From positions 842,001 through 906,000 of the forward strand of contig JAUIRK010000511.1 of the NCBI GenBank assembly GCA_030549495.1: a stretch of DNA of 64,000 nucleotides, given 5' to 3'. The DNA comes from Nectonema munidae. Lineage: Eukaryota > Nematomorpha > Nectonematoida > Nectonematidae. This document shows, in pieces, positions 45,284 to 56,516 of this stretch (position 1 is the stretch's first letter; each line of letters starts with the position of its first letter). Under the pieces are notes generated by a model that ran no database searches, was not told where the DNA came from, and worked only from the letters and a program-made list of their open reading frames with translations. The position numbers were made by a program, and so were the translations under genes.

Positions 45284-48209
45284 GTGAGTTTAGTTTTTAC
45301 TTGAAACATGCTTTTTAATTTATGTGCACCAAAGTTATTTATATTTTTATGCTAAACTCTCCATCCAATATATCATCATGGAAAGAATGCGTAATAAATA
45401 GAGTAGCGAGACAATTTGTGCTTTTTTAATTTTTTATTCTTCCAAGTTTATTTTTTTAATTGCTTTGTCTCCTGAAAGAGTTTTAAAAAATGAATAAATA
45501 CCATCTAAACTCAAAAATGGAGGGCAAATTGATCTTAGAAAGGCTAAAATTGCCGGAATATGATCATATTCTGTAAAAGAACTTCAAAAAGCAAATAAAT
45601 GGGTCCCTCAGTGGACTTCATTATTTCAATCAACACAGGGGGACCCAGTTTTCTGAAACCCAGTTCAGAAAAGAAAAGTAAGTAAGGAATTATTTTAGCT
45701 GACGCAAACTATTATATTTATTTATAGTGACTATTATGGAGAAATAACTAACGAACTAATAACTGGCTTGAGACCGAATTTTCTATTCAGAGTTTTCTGA
45801 GACTCGAAGGTAAAGTTACCGTGTGGTGTTTTCATCGAGATAAGTCCCAATTACGCTGCTTTTATCGAACTATGAAGAAAGAAGGCTTGATGCGGGATCG
45901 AATCCAAGACCTTGAGTTATCGAAAGCCTGTATCTAACCAACGTTACTCACGCCTCCTTAGTTTTCTGGCCACCGATTAGAGCATAGATACAGGATCGGC
46001 CTTAGAGGTTCTTGAAAATCTAAAAAAAACAAATAGTGTCCCAATACCTTATGAATTCACTGAAATATCCTAAAATCAGGATTGTGGACAGTGGCGTTCC
46101 AGCTCAGGCATAGGATTTAGTTGTATCAATACCGCATCAATAAAATTTTAATCGAGATATTTTAGAATTTCATATTAAATGCTTTGCTTCAATTTTTCAT
46201 TCCAAATTTTCATGCTTATATACATACGTGTATTATTGTCAAGTTCTTTAGTCGAAGTCAGAAGCGATGAGTTGGCGTTGAATTTAAGCATCTGTATTCG
46301 AAGTAGGATTTTTGCACTTACTTCCAGTTGAGTTTGGAGTCGGGTGTTTTCGCGCCCTGCTCAAAATAAGGCACTTTTTAGCATTCACCACAACTTTTCA
46401 AAGTTGTTGAAACTATCGTCGAACATTTAATATTTGGGAAATGCCAACATTTAACGTTTTTATTTTCTACATTGTACCTACGGGAAGAACATCCTTGCAT
46501 AATTCGACATATGATAGGGGTATGTGGAGATTGTGAATCTAGGCCACAACACCTTATTCAATACCGAACGCTTCCATCTCTAAGACATCTGCTGAAACAG
46601 ATCATGTAAATTAAGATTTTGCTAAGATTCAAAGATTGTGATCCAAAGAAGATTTCATTATTTTTTATATAATTATTACCTGAGCTTATGCGAACTTATG
46701 CGGTTATCTCGCTCTCAGAAAATTTTTTTGTAAAAAAATATTATTATAATAATGATGAGAAAGATAACTAACTAAATAAGAACTAACTAATAAGATAACT
46801 AAATTTTTTATATTTTTTTTTGAAGTAAATTTTTTTTAGTGATATAATGTCAACTTTTTCATAATAAAAATGGAGGGAAGAGGGGGGGAGATAGGAATAA
46901 ATATCAATTTTTGGGCTTTGGCCAATTACCCGCTTTGTCCAGGCCAACAGTGATCAATCTTTTATTCTACTTCCTTTACTAAAACATAGTGTGATTAGTC
47001 TAATTATTCATGCTCATAACATAAAATCATCACTATTCAAAGGTCACGAAAGCAGAGCTGAGACTTAATTCTGCAGCTTCCTGCACTAAAATTGAAAAGA
47101 TTATTCCCGCTAAATTTCTTGGCCCCCGCTTTTTGCTAATTCCTGATTCCGGAATAGAGTACTTTTGCCATTCTTAGTGTATTAACCAGTGTCGTCATCA
47201 GCATCATTCCATTTTTGCAGGCCTGGATCAGTCCCAGCATGCTGGACAAATAGCGAAGAGCTAGCTTAATTTACTGGCTCCACTACAACCTGTCTTCATC
47301 ATCTAATCTGAGCTTTAATCGAGTCTCCCGTTTTGAGATTATTTCGACTTCGATTTTAAACATAGTTATATTCACATATGATTAACAAATAAATTGATAG
47401 GCACTCCTTTTAGTGTTCCACGTTGCAAAACCAAGCATGAAATTGCTTCATAGAAAAAGGCTAAAAAAATCAATAAAATTAATAAAAAAATGAACTTTTT
47501 ACACAAATACCCTGTAAAGGAAGAAGACTGAGTTTTTATGAGGAAAACATTTTTTTTTTTAATTTTAAACCTAACGTTTTTGAAAAAATAATTTAAGATA
47601 CGTTTAGTCTTTGAATGATATGGTTTTGGCTTGGACAAAAAGGTTATAAACAATAATTTAGAAATCTTTTTGAAGACAAAGTAAGAAAAACACTAAACTA
47701 CAAATAGAGACGAATAAAAGAATATTTTAATAAATTATGCTGAGAAAATATATCAAACATTTTGCTTTGCAACATAAAGCGTGTACGATTCAGGACATCT
47801 TTCAGAGACCATCTAAAATCGACATTCACAAACCACCTTGAATTTTAATTATAGATTGAAAACGAGCTAGTGAGTAGGTTATTTATGTCTGATGTTTCTA
47901 AAGCAATCTTACATCATTTGAAGTTGGAGGAGACCCATAATATTTGAAACAAAAAAGTTGATCTTGCATATAAAAAATCATTCTACATTATTTTTGATCT
48001 AATTTATCTCTTGATTGATTTAACGCAATTAGTTAATAGCTAGTTAGTGCATTAGCTATTTTATTAGTTGATTAGTTAACCCTTGGAAATGGAGAGAGCG
48101 AACAATCTTCCAGAACCCTTAATCGTCATATAAATACTTTTGATGTGAAAATGATGATTTTGATTGATGCGTTGCATTCAAATGTCAAGGTATTTTTCGT
48201 TTTTTTCAG
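45284..48209 (+). other. Kinase intron 4
   Basis: Begins GTGAGT, ends TTTTTTTCAG. Holds a minus-strand SINE of family 2 (45822-45957). A possible hAT end CAGTGGCGTTCCAGCTC lies at 46088 without a found partner. The minus-strand frame 47372-47653 has no recognisable features. Confidence 0.65.
45822..45957 (-). mobile_element. tRNA-derived SINE (family 2), full-length copy
   Basis: Reverse complement of the 39013-39148 copy: GTGTGGTGTTTTCATCGAGA, GGCTTGATGCGGGATCGAAT, CAAGACCTTGAGTTATCGAA and TAACCAACGTTACTCACGCC appear in order. Confidence 0.85.
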
Positions 48210-48367
48210 TGTCCCTTCTGAAGAATCTGAAGCACGCGAACATCGTAACCCTGCACGACATTGTGCACACGCCTCACTGCCTAACCCTGGTTTTTGAATA
48301 CCTCGACAAAGATTTGAAGCAGTATATGATTGAAAACAAAAACTCCATTTCTCTAAATAACATCAAG
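48210..48367 (+). CDS. PCTAIRE-type kinase, coding exon 5 (hinge region)
   Basis: Completes V329 and gives residues 330-381: [52 protein letters not shown]. It matches [40 protein letters not shown] of CDK17 nearly residue by residue, including the [11 protein letters not shown] hinge that separates PCTAIRE from other CDKs. Acceptor TTTTTTTCAG; donor AAG|GTATTT. The frame would read on as VFLF before a stop, which by chance resembles the next conserved residues; the true continuation ([10 protein letters not shown]) is exon 6. Confidence 0.95.
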
Positions 48368-49170
48368 GTATTTCTTTTTTGATTTCGTTATTCCTTCTAT
48401 CTCTTAGCGAAGTAGTTTAGTCGTAAAAACGGAAATTCACGAAGATATGGACGAATACTTCATTACTATCAACTCAATCGTCTTGATATATTCAATTTAT
48501 TTATACACAATGACATAGTCTTTACTACATTCTTATGAAATGAGATAGGCATGCAAGGGATGAATCACTTCAATGCTTCTTCAGATGTGTTTACAACACT
48601 TCACACCTAATTCATTTCGTAGCGCAAAGTTTGAGAAAAATTGGGTAAGAAATCTCTTTGGTACTAAATGTCCTATGTCAAAACAGACATATATATTATT
48701 TTTCGAAATTTTTTCCATTATGTGTGGTTCTTTTGTCCATCGACATTCATTTTTCTGTCTTCACGCTATTTTGTTATTGTTTCACACGTTTTTTTATTGG
48801 CTCAAAAAATTTCTATCAATATATTCATTTTTATAAAAGTCATATACATAATAGTTCGTAAGATGGCATTGTGGTCACGATATATAAATGCGTTAATCCT
48901 AGCATAGTGAAGAAAAAAAAATAAAAATGAACAATTGAGTTTAAACTCACGTTCACACTCAAATTCTTAGGAAAGGCGGGCTGACCCTGAATATGAAAAA
49001 AAAATATACAATTTTCTAAAACTTTCTTCATTGACCATTTTAATAATTTTTTATTATAGAATATAAAATGTTTATTAATACTCACATGTTTGAAAAATTG
49101 TGGTTATTTATTTTTAAATTTTTTTCTTTTTACCTAGATTTTACATACATTTATTCATAGATATGATAAG

Positions 49171-49536
49171 CAGTGGCGGATTTAAGGGGCGGGGGCATGC
49201 CCCCTCCCCCACCCCAGCTTTTTGGCTGGACCCCATCTTGGCCCCTCCACATCAAATACCTATTTTACTGGATTTAAAATTTACTCGAAACTTTTTATAA
49301 TTTAATTTTTTTGAGTGGGTTTTGCATCCAGGGGAAGAAATATCTCTTTTATCTGGGCGGGTGAATCTTAGACCAAGAGCACTCTTAATTTGATTTTCAT
49401 TCATTGGAATAATTCAAAGAAAAAAAAGTAAAACATATGTATTTGGTAAATTGCAAAATTTATAAAAAAAATTATCGATATAAAAACTTGGCCCTTGTTT
49501 GGCCCCCTCACTTTTGAAAATCTAGAACCGCCACTG
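49171..49536. mobile_element. hAT-type MITE
   Basis: Ends CAGTGGCGGATTTAAGGGGC and, reversed, CAGTGGCGGTTCTAGATTTT. Flanking 8-mers ATGATAAG and ATGAATAG differ by two bases, fitting an aged target duplication. Inside are GGGGGCATGCCCCC and GGCCCC runs, with no coding text. Confidence 0.8.
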
Positions 49537-50825
49537 ATGAATAGTCATTGCAAAAAACGTTAATAAAGACTTTTACAATATTTTATATAATTGACATATT
49601 TATTAGAATGCAAGACATTTTAGTATGGCATCAAACAAAATGTTCATGCTAGAATGTTCAAAAAATAGATTTTTAAATCAGCTAACTCAGACAAATATCA
49701 ACCTTAAAAAAGTCATGAAGAAAATCTTTTATTCCTTACAAAAATAATGAAAGTGAACGAGACATGAATGTCAAAGACCATCCCTTTATCTTGAAAAAGA
49801 GATAACTTAGCATACTATTCGGAGATAAATTTTTCTAAATTTATGATGCTTCAAAATATCTTACCTAAGCAATATCAAGGTTCCAGCAATTCAGGATCAC
49901 TGTAGAGTCGGTGAACTCCATCAACTTCTCCCATTTCTCTATCAATTTCCCTTTCAAGATCTTAGCCATATGTATGTATATAGTATAGTATTCTTGTCAA
50001 CGGCTTGCAGATACCTTTTAAAAGTGAATTTTCTCGCTTCACAAGTAGATGGATGTGTGTAATGAAGTTTTTGAATATATATATAGAGGCGAAGTATTTA
50101 CTGCGTGAGTTTAGGCAGCATTCAGTCCTCACTTATAGTCACTTCCATCTATCTACTCAGCGTTGTCGAAAGTAGCTGGCCTTCACGAATTCAATCATTT
50201 TTGAAATCGCCTTCAAGAAATGAATTAGCGTTCGACGCACAGGTCAAGCACAAAAAAGTTGCACACTTTTTATAGGAAGCAAATCTTTCATATCACTTTT
50301 TCCCAGACTGACTGACTATCCAGTGAATTAGCAAACTGGCATTCCCACGCCAAATATTTTGCATTGCTCTTTTTTCTTTAATTTTTTCCATTTTTTAATT
50401 AATTAATAAATACTAAAATAAAAACTTTTTTGCATAAAATATTTGTTCATCTCGTGTCCAAAATTTTAGCATCTCTAATATAACAGGTTTTTAAAATTTT
50501 GTAAATGATAAAATTTACTGAAATAAAGTTATTTAGTTTAAAAATATGGATGAAGTGAGGGTGAGACCTTTAAAAGACGTTCACTGTATGAAAGGTGATT
50601 GAAAACTTGTACCAAGTCTATATTTAGTAGACTTTGTCAAACAACACAACAATTTTATTTCCATTGCTTTCATTTTTTCCTTCACTCTTCAAAAGCACGC
50701 CTATTCGCCTTCATTAAATAGTAAAAGAAGAATTTTTGAATAAAAACTGTTTTTGCTTTTTTTTTTAAATATATGTCTAAATTAATAATACTAATAATAA
50801 TAATAATGTTTTGTTAAGCACATGG

Positions 50826-50887
50826 ATGATGACTTGAGTAAGACTTATTGAATACTTGGCTTCGATACCACAAGACCTTGAGTTTGA
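50826..50887 (+). mobile_element. tRNA-derived SINE (family 2) broken by a MITE
   Basis: ATGATGACTTGAGTAAGACT, then ACTTGGCTTCGATACC and ACAAGACCTTGAGTTTGAT follow the 5' half of the family. The SINE text stops at the TTAA where the family A MITE begins. Confidence 0.65.
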
Positions 50888-51025
50888 TTAACCCATTTAC
50901 GGCCAATGTTCCTATTTGGGAACATAAGTAATTTCATCTTCGTCTGCTTTTTTCAATGACTTTGGATATAAATCGTCTGCGTTTTTTTAGATATTGTCTG
51001 CTTTGCTTGGCCTTAAATGGGTTAA
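50888..51025 (+). mobile_element. TTAA MITE, family A, copy 5
   Basis: Perfect TTAA at 50888-50891 and 51022-51025. Core CCCATTTACGGCCA to GGCCTTAAATGGG, 130 bp. Palindrome ATGTTCC/GGGAACAT, boxes CGTCTGC, CGTCTGC and TGTCTGC, separated by 26 and 15 bases. Confidence 0.95.
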
Positions 51026-51240
51026 TGATGTACCGATTAGATCGGCATCGGATTTTTCTTATTATTTTTTCTTATGTCTTAATTGGATTTTTTGTTTGAT
51101 CGGTATGAGTATTAGCAAAAAAAATTTTTTTTACCATTCACCGAAATGATATAAGTTAATCGAAACTTTTATTATGATGTTTAAAAGCTATCAATACAAA
51201 ATAATTAAAAACTCATTTTATTCAAAAATCGTTTGTTTAG

Positions 51241-52190
<950 letters not shown>

Positions 52191-52311
52191 GTTTGGCTCG
52201 TGCAAAATCAGTTCCAACAAAATCATACTCTCATGAAGTGGTGACTCTGTGGTATCGTCCGCCCGAAGTCTTACTTGGCTCCACTGAATACTCAACACCA
52301 ATCGACATATG
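52191..52311 (+). CDS. PCTAIRE-type kinase, coding exon 7 (activation segment)
   Basis: Completes G423 of DFG and gives 424-462 plus two bases: [39 protein letters not shown], then W split over the next intron. It is nearly identical to [40 protein letters not shown] of CDK17. The PPE (446-448) stands for the APE motif; vertebrates have PPD here. Acceptor TTCTTTTTAG is strong; donor ATATG|GTTTTT is weak, but the phase (TG|G) and the conserved DxW support it. Confidence 0.95.
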
Positions 52312-52365
52312 GTTTTTCTCCTCCCCAACACCATTCCTCTAAACAATTCCTGTTTCTCTTTTTAG
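52312..52365 (+). other. Kinase intron 7, 54 bases
   Basis: GTTTTTCTCC to CTCTTTTTAG. Far shorter than the other introns of this gene, which run from 0.8 to 7.7 kb. Pyrimidine-rich throughout. Confidence 0.85.
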
Positions 52366-52583
52366 GGGCGTGGGCTGCATCCTTTACGAAATGTCCTTTG
52401 GATCACCTCTCTTCGCCGGCTCCACAATCACCGACCAAATCTCGTGCATCTTTAACGCCCTTGGCTGTCGCACCCTCGTTAAATCTTTCTCCACCCTGAA
52501 ATTCGATGCGCCTTCCGAAATCGCTTTGCACACATATTACGAAATCTTGGAGTCGCATCGATGTTCTTACGCTTGCTACAAAT
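52366..52583 (+). CDS. PCTAIRE-type kinase, coding exon 8 (C-lobe, diverged after residue 496)
   Basis: Completes W463, then GVGCILYEMSFGSPLFAGST, ITDQISCIFNALG (to 496), matching [33 protein letters not shown]. After that the expected TPTEETWPG..SNEEFKTYNYP is not found. Instead 39 open codons follow (CRTLVKSFSTLKFDAPSEIA, LHTYYEILESHRC, SYACYK) up to a strong donor AAAT|GTAAGA. Phase 1 exit fits exon 9 (TCT). Coding-like GC content argues that the tail is translated. Alternatives are an earlier donor, an additional exon in intron 8, or a sequence error shifting the frame. The first 33 codons are secure, the remainder less so. Confidence 0.8.
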
Positions 52584-54436
52584 GTAAGACTTGTATTTTT
52601 TCATTTTCTTGACGTTCTTTTAAAATTTTTGTCGAAACATGGAAACAAATGCCACATTTTTAAACAACTTTTTCGAATTAAAATTTGATTCTATCAAATT
52701 TAACTCATTTTTAATAGAGAATTTAAATCATATAAAATTCATTGAGTAAAGAATTAAAAATAGCGATTAAGAACGCCGTACTTATTCATATAAATAAAAC
52801 CACTAACGGTACCGATAAAAAAATCCAGCTTGAAAAGGGTCTTTAGGAGAAAAAGGTCGAGAATCGCTAATCTTCAAGGCAGCTAATACGAGGACAGCTC
52901 ATATCTACCAATTTGTAATTGGACAATTGATACATGTGATAAGCCATAATAGATTTAATTATTTTTTTTAAAAGGCTTTCTGATCAGTTATCCTTTAACA
53001 GTTATGTATAATTATCATTATAATTAGCTATGATCCTGGCCTTAAAATGTGCTTTAAAATTTAAATGCTGTATCTTTGTTAATATTGACATGAAGTTTTC
53101 AATTTAATACTTTCTTTTTTTTGTCTTTTTGTACTTCAATTTAAAGGCTTTTGAGCGAAAAGCATTTACAGGCTTTTCATTTGTTAATTATGATGATGAT
53201 GAAGAAGAAATTTATTTGCAAGAAATAAAAGACATGATTATGATAAATAAGTATGAATGAGATTATGGATGAAGCATTCGTAGAAATATAAAACTAACAA
53301 AGGTAAAATCATGGTCAATTAATATTCTGAAGGAAAAATTCAAATAATAAATAATGAATTTTAAAAATGAATAAAAATTTTAAATGAATATAAAGAAATT
53401 ATATATTAAAAGAAATTTTAAAAATGATATTTATCTAAATGGAATATTTTAGAACATTAATTCACGATATCTTATCAGCTGTTTTCCTACTTATACTTTT
53501 ATATTCAACAAGATGCTTTATTTACAAAATTTACTTATTTCAAAAACGAAGCTAACTTTTTATTTAATTTTTTTTCTTAAAATTTTTATTTAAATCGGCA
53601 CTCCGATTATAAAAAGGTTTCATACTTTAACACTAGAAAGGCCTTTTTATCGATTTCTACACTCATCAATAAATATTGTGAATTCTAACAAGCATCTTCT
53701 GAAGCAAAACCATTTCTCTTTTTTTCTTTCAAAAATTACGCAAAGAAGTCAAAAATAATGGCTATAATGTAATTGCTGGCAACTTTTTCTCTACTATGGC
53801 TTTAGTGGAAAAACTCAGTGATCTCAAAATATCTTATAAATAACTTTGAGGTGAAATAATAAAGGGGTTAGCAAAGAAATAAACGCTTCTCAAAACGGTA
53901 AAAAGTTTCAAAGTAGGTTTTATAATATCGGAATAACGGATGCTTATTTGTCAATTATATCAATGCAAAGATAACAAATCATTTAGTCTCTTGTCTTCTA
54001 TGCACGATTCTTCTTTAGTTTCATGCAATCAAAAAAGAAAGTCAGGTGTAGTGCACTAACTTTTAGGGGTCGTTCACAATTGACGTCAACTAAAACAGGG
54101 GGGGGGGGTATCCAAAGTTGACATAAGTCGATTTTGTTAAGTGATGATATATCTAAATGTTGACATGAGGGGGGGGGGGGTTGAAATTTATCAAAAGAAT
54201 AAAGTTGTTGATTTGGGGTTGAGAAAATATCTAGAAATTAATTTTCTTTTTTTGATGGTAAGGATAGGGTAAAGATAACTTGTGGAGTTTTTTTTATCTT
54301 GAAGGCGGAATTGCGATGCTTGTATTCAGAAAATATGTTTGAAAGGGAGAAGATACAATTAATGTAGACAAAAAATAAAGTTTACGATATGTTTATAAAC
54401 ATGTAATTCTTTCGAAGATTACGACCAAAGAAGGTG

Positions 54437-54520
54437 TGGCTAACGTTGCTTAGATACTTGGCTTTGATACTTCATGGTTTCGGGTTTGATCCAGCATTAA
54501 GTTTTCTTTGCACATAGTTC
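54437..54520 (+). mobile_element. tRNA-derived SINE (family 2), decayed
   Basis: GTGTGGCTAACGTTGCTTAG, ATACTTGGCTTTGATAC and TTTCGGGTTTGATCCAGC keep the family order with many changes. Confidence 0.6.
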
Positions 54521-54814
54521 TATTTCTAACTTTTGTTAGTGACATAAATATTCAACGAACTTATTTGTAGCTAATATAGACTTTCACATTTATGTGTGCA
54601 ATACACGGCGGTTTTTCAAAATTAGCACATAAAAACCCTCAGATTTGAATATCAGTTATCCCACAATGGCAATTTTCCTGTCACGAAGCATTAGTATATA
54701 TTTTATCAAGCAAACTCAAATGAGTTTCTATGTCACCAACTGTACTGGGAAAAGAATACTCTTGATAGACTTCATTTGGTTATTTTTATATCAAATTTGT
54801 TTAATAAAAGGAGA

Positions 54815-54839
54815 TGTTTCTTATTTGCTAATCTAGCGT
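54815..54839 (+). repeat. 25-base direct repeat, left copy
   Basis: Identical to 56492-56516 (both include TTCTTATTTGCTAATCTAGC). The two copies bracket 1.65 kb that contains kinase exon 9 and a LINE piece. Confidence 0.9.
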
Positions 54840-55605
54840 TATGTGGTTCATGTGTATTAGATCCTCTTAAAATAATTTTTCGGATTATAATAAAAGTAAA
54901 TGAGTGTAGATAGTTTTTAATTTTCTCAAAATTTTGGCAATAAAACTAAAATCTAAGAAATCAGAGTTAATCTAAGTATGTCGCCAATACAATTGGCATA
55001 AATATATTTTGGTTTATCTCTCTTTCTCTTATTTTTTCCATTTTATCTATTATATTTTTAACTAATATAATGCATTTTGAGTGCAATGGATATATAATTT
55101 TTTATAATTATTTTTGCAAACATCTTAATATGATGAAATTTTGTATTGTAAACTAAAAAATTGCTATCAGGTTTTATCATATGGGTTTCGCGAAGTTTCC
55201 AAGGCGGCAGTGCAAAAAATGTTCTGAATCACTGCTCTACGCTTTATACGCCTCTTGTTTCTGTTATCATCGTCCACTATTTGACCTTGTAAAATCCTTC
55301 ACCATATGTCAAAATTAAAAGGTATACTGTCTGTAAAATTTGAGGTTAAGCTTTTTCAACACTTTTATAAAGACGTATGTTTTTTGTAGAGCTAACTTTT
55401 TTCGCTGAATCAGTATTCATATACTTACTATGATTAGCAATGTGTCTAATATATTTTTCGGAATCTCAATGTCAATGTTATCTCATTATTAGCATAACCC
55501 AGGAATCTGGATATGTCTTTGGCTATTGTGCCCATTTTGGAGAAGGGGGTGTTTGGTATGTTCTTGAGAGTGAATAATTTTATTTTTCTGCATTTGCGAT
55601 GATAG

Positions 55606-55785
55606 CTACTTCTTCGTTCCCGTACACCCTGATGAAGCCTGTTCAAGATATGCTGGGCAGACAAGGCTTCTCACTTTTCACGCGTTTGCTGGACTTGACG
55701 CCGGCCAAGCGCATTTCTGCAGCCAAGTCCCTCAAACATTCCTTCTTCTCCTCCTTGACTGCCAATGCTCACTTACTCAACGATG
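55606..55785 (+). CDS. PCTAIRE-type kinase, coding exon 9 (end of kinase domain)
   Basis: Completes S536 and gives residues 537-595 plus one base. GFSLFTRLLDLTPAKRISAA and KSLKHSFFSSLTANAHLLND match [40 protein letters not shown] of CDK16, including the kinase-ending arginine (KRISA) and the HxFF block. The first part (TSSFPYTLMKPVQDMLGRQ) is diverged. The acceptor GCGATGATAG lacks a pyrimidine tract; donor GATG|GTAATA is fair. Phase 1 in and out. The conserved end shows the kinase domain is complete in this gene. Confidence 0.9.
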
Positions 55786-56009
55786 GTAATACTATTTTGA
55801 CCTTTTAGCGGAAACTTTTTTGACATATGGAAGAATTTTTGTCTTAATAGTAGGCTGTCCATACTTTTTCATGACAAAAACGGGACACTTCAACAAATGC
55901 CAGCAAAAAACTATAATTTTCAGAAGCTAGTTTATCTGTTGGTCAAAACAAACTTATATATGTTATAAATAACGTTATAATAAATAATTATAATAAATAA
56001 ATTATAAAT

Positions 56010-56470
56010 TACTGTATCTGCCGACTTCTTTGATTTTAATTGATCAAAAGCACAAATAACTTCTTCGACAGTTACAGCTTCTAGTGGTCCTCAACTCTTT
56101 CAGCTATTTCTAGGTTCTCAATCTCATTTTCTTTATTAAACACATCTTGGGCATAATTTTTCCATGTGCTCAGCATCTCAGGTGTTTTATTCATTTAAAG
56201 CCCGGCTTTATTTCTCACACAAGGCATGCGCAACCCGTCTTCATCTCCTCTTCTTCTTTGTCTATCTATTTTAAAAATGTCATTCATCTTCATTTTTTCA
56301 TTATATAATTTTAATTGCTGAATTCTTTCTTGTTTATTTTTCACTATAACTTTTCTACAACATTTTTTTTTACCTCTTTATATAATAATTTATCTTCTGT
56401 GGTTTTACTTTTTTTAAAGCTTTTACCTCATTATTCCAAAACAAAAATTTTTGTTCTATTTTATGTTTAC
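56010..56470 (-). mobile_element. Non-LTR retrotransposon fragment (endonuclease-RT linker region)
   Basis: Minus-strand text FWNNEVKALKKVKPQKINYY, IDRQRRRGDEDGLRMPCVRN, KAGL and NKTPEMLSTWKNYAQDVFNK, ENEIENLEIAERVE matches the WWN(D/E)E..., DKDG..lt...eil.rWkeYF..L.N blocks between endonuclease and RT of LINEs of the RTE/jockey kind. Stops and frame changes mark it as dead. The RT catalytic part is not included. Confidence 0.6.
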
Positions 56471-56491
56471 TGTACCTAAAACCTTACCAGC

Positions 56492-56516
56492 TGTTTCTTA
56501 TTTGCTAATCTAGCGT
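56492..56516 (+). repeat. 25-base direct repeat, right copy
   Basis: Identical to 54815-54839. Its last bases run into the left end of the piggyBac element (CTAATCTAGCGTGTGCC). Confidence 0.9.

Larger units (their letters stand above)
48368..51240 (+). other. Kinase intron 5
   Basis: Begins GTATTT and ends GTTTGTTTAG. Holds a hAT MITE (49171-49536), a truncated SINE (50826-50887) and a family A TTAA MITE (50888-51025). The open plus-strand stretch 48573-48836 has no recognisable protein. Confidence 0.7.
52584..55605 (+). other. Kinase intron 8
   Basis: Begins GTAAGA, ends GCGATGATAG (weak acceptor). Holds a SINE of family 2 (54437-54520), two G runs (54100-54109 and 54171-54180) following AGGGGTCGTTCACAATTGAC, which looks like a DNA-transposon end, and the first copy of a 25-base repeat (54815-54839). 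No further exon was recognised. Confidence 0.6.

Noticed and set aside
47372-47653. 93-codon minus-strand frame with a hydrophobic stretch
   Set aside because: AT-driven FIFLLILLIFLAFF-type composition, no conserved block, inside an intron.
48368-48382. VFLF read-through after kinase exon 5 as part of the alpha-E helix
   Set aside because: It resembles LFLF of relatives but meets a stop at once, and the true helix ([10 protein letters not shown]) is found at 51241 with the correct phase.
48573-48836. Possible exon between TTCTTCAG and TGGGTAAGA
   Set aside because: Good splice-like borders, but the text (MCLQHFTPNSFRSAKF) has no place in the kinase and would break its phase.
52800-52830. 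ACGGTACCGAT followed by an A run and TCCAGC, similar to 30910
   Set aside because: Only about 17 bases are shared with the region before the inverted-repeat element; no arms or second end found.
54090-54185. AGGGGTCGTTCACAATTGACG with G runs as a DNA-transposon end
   Set aside because: Resembles widespread transposon ends, but no partner or target duplication could be found; mentioned only under intron 8.
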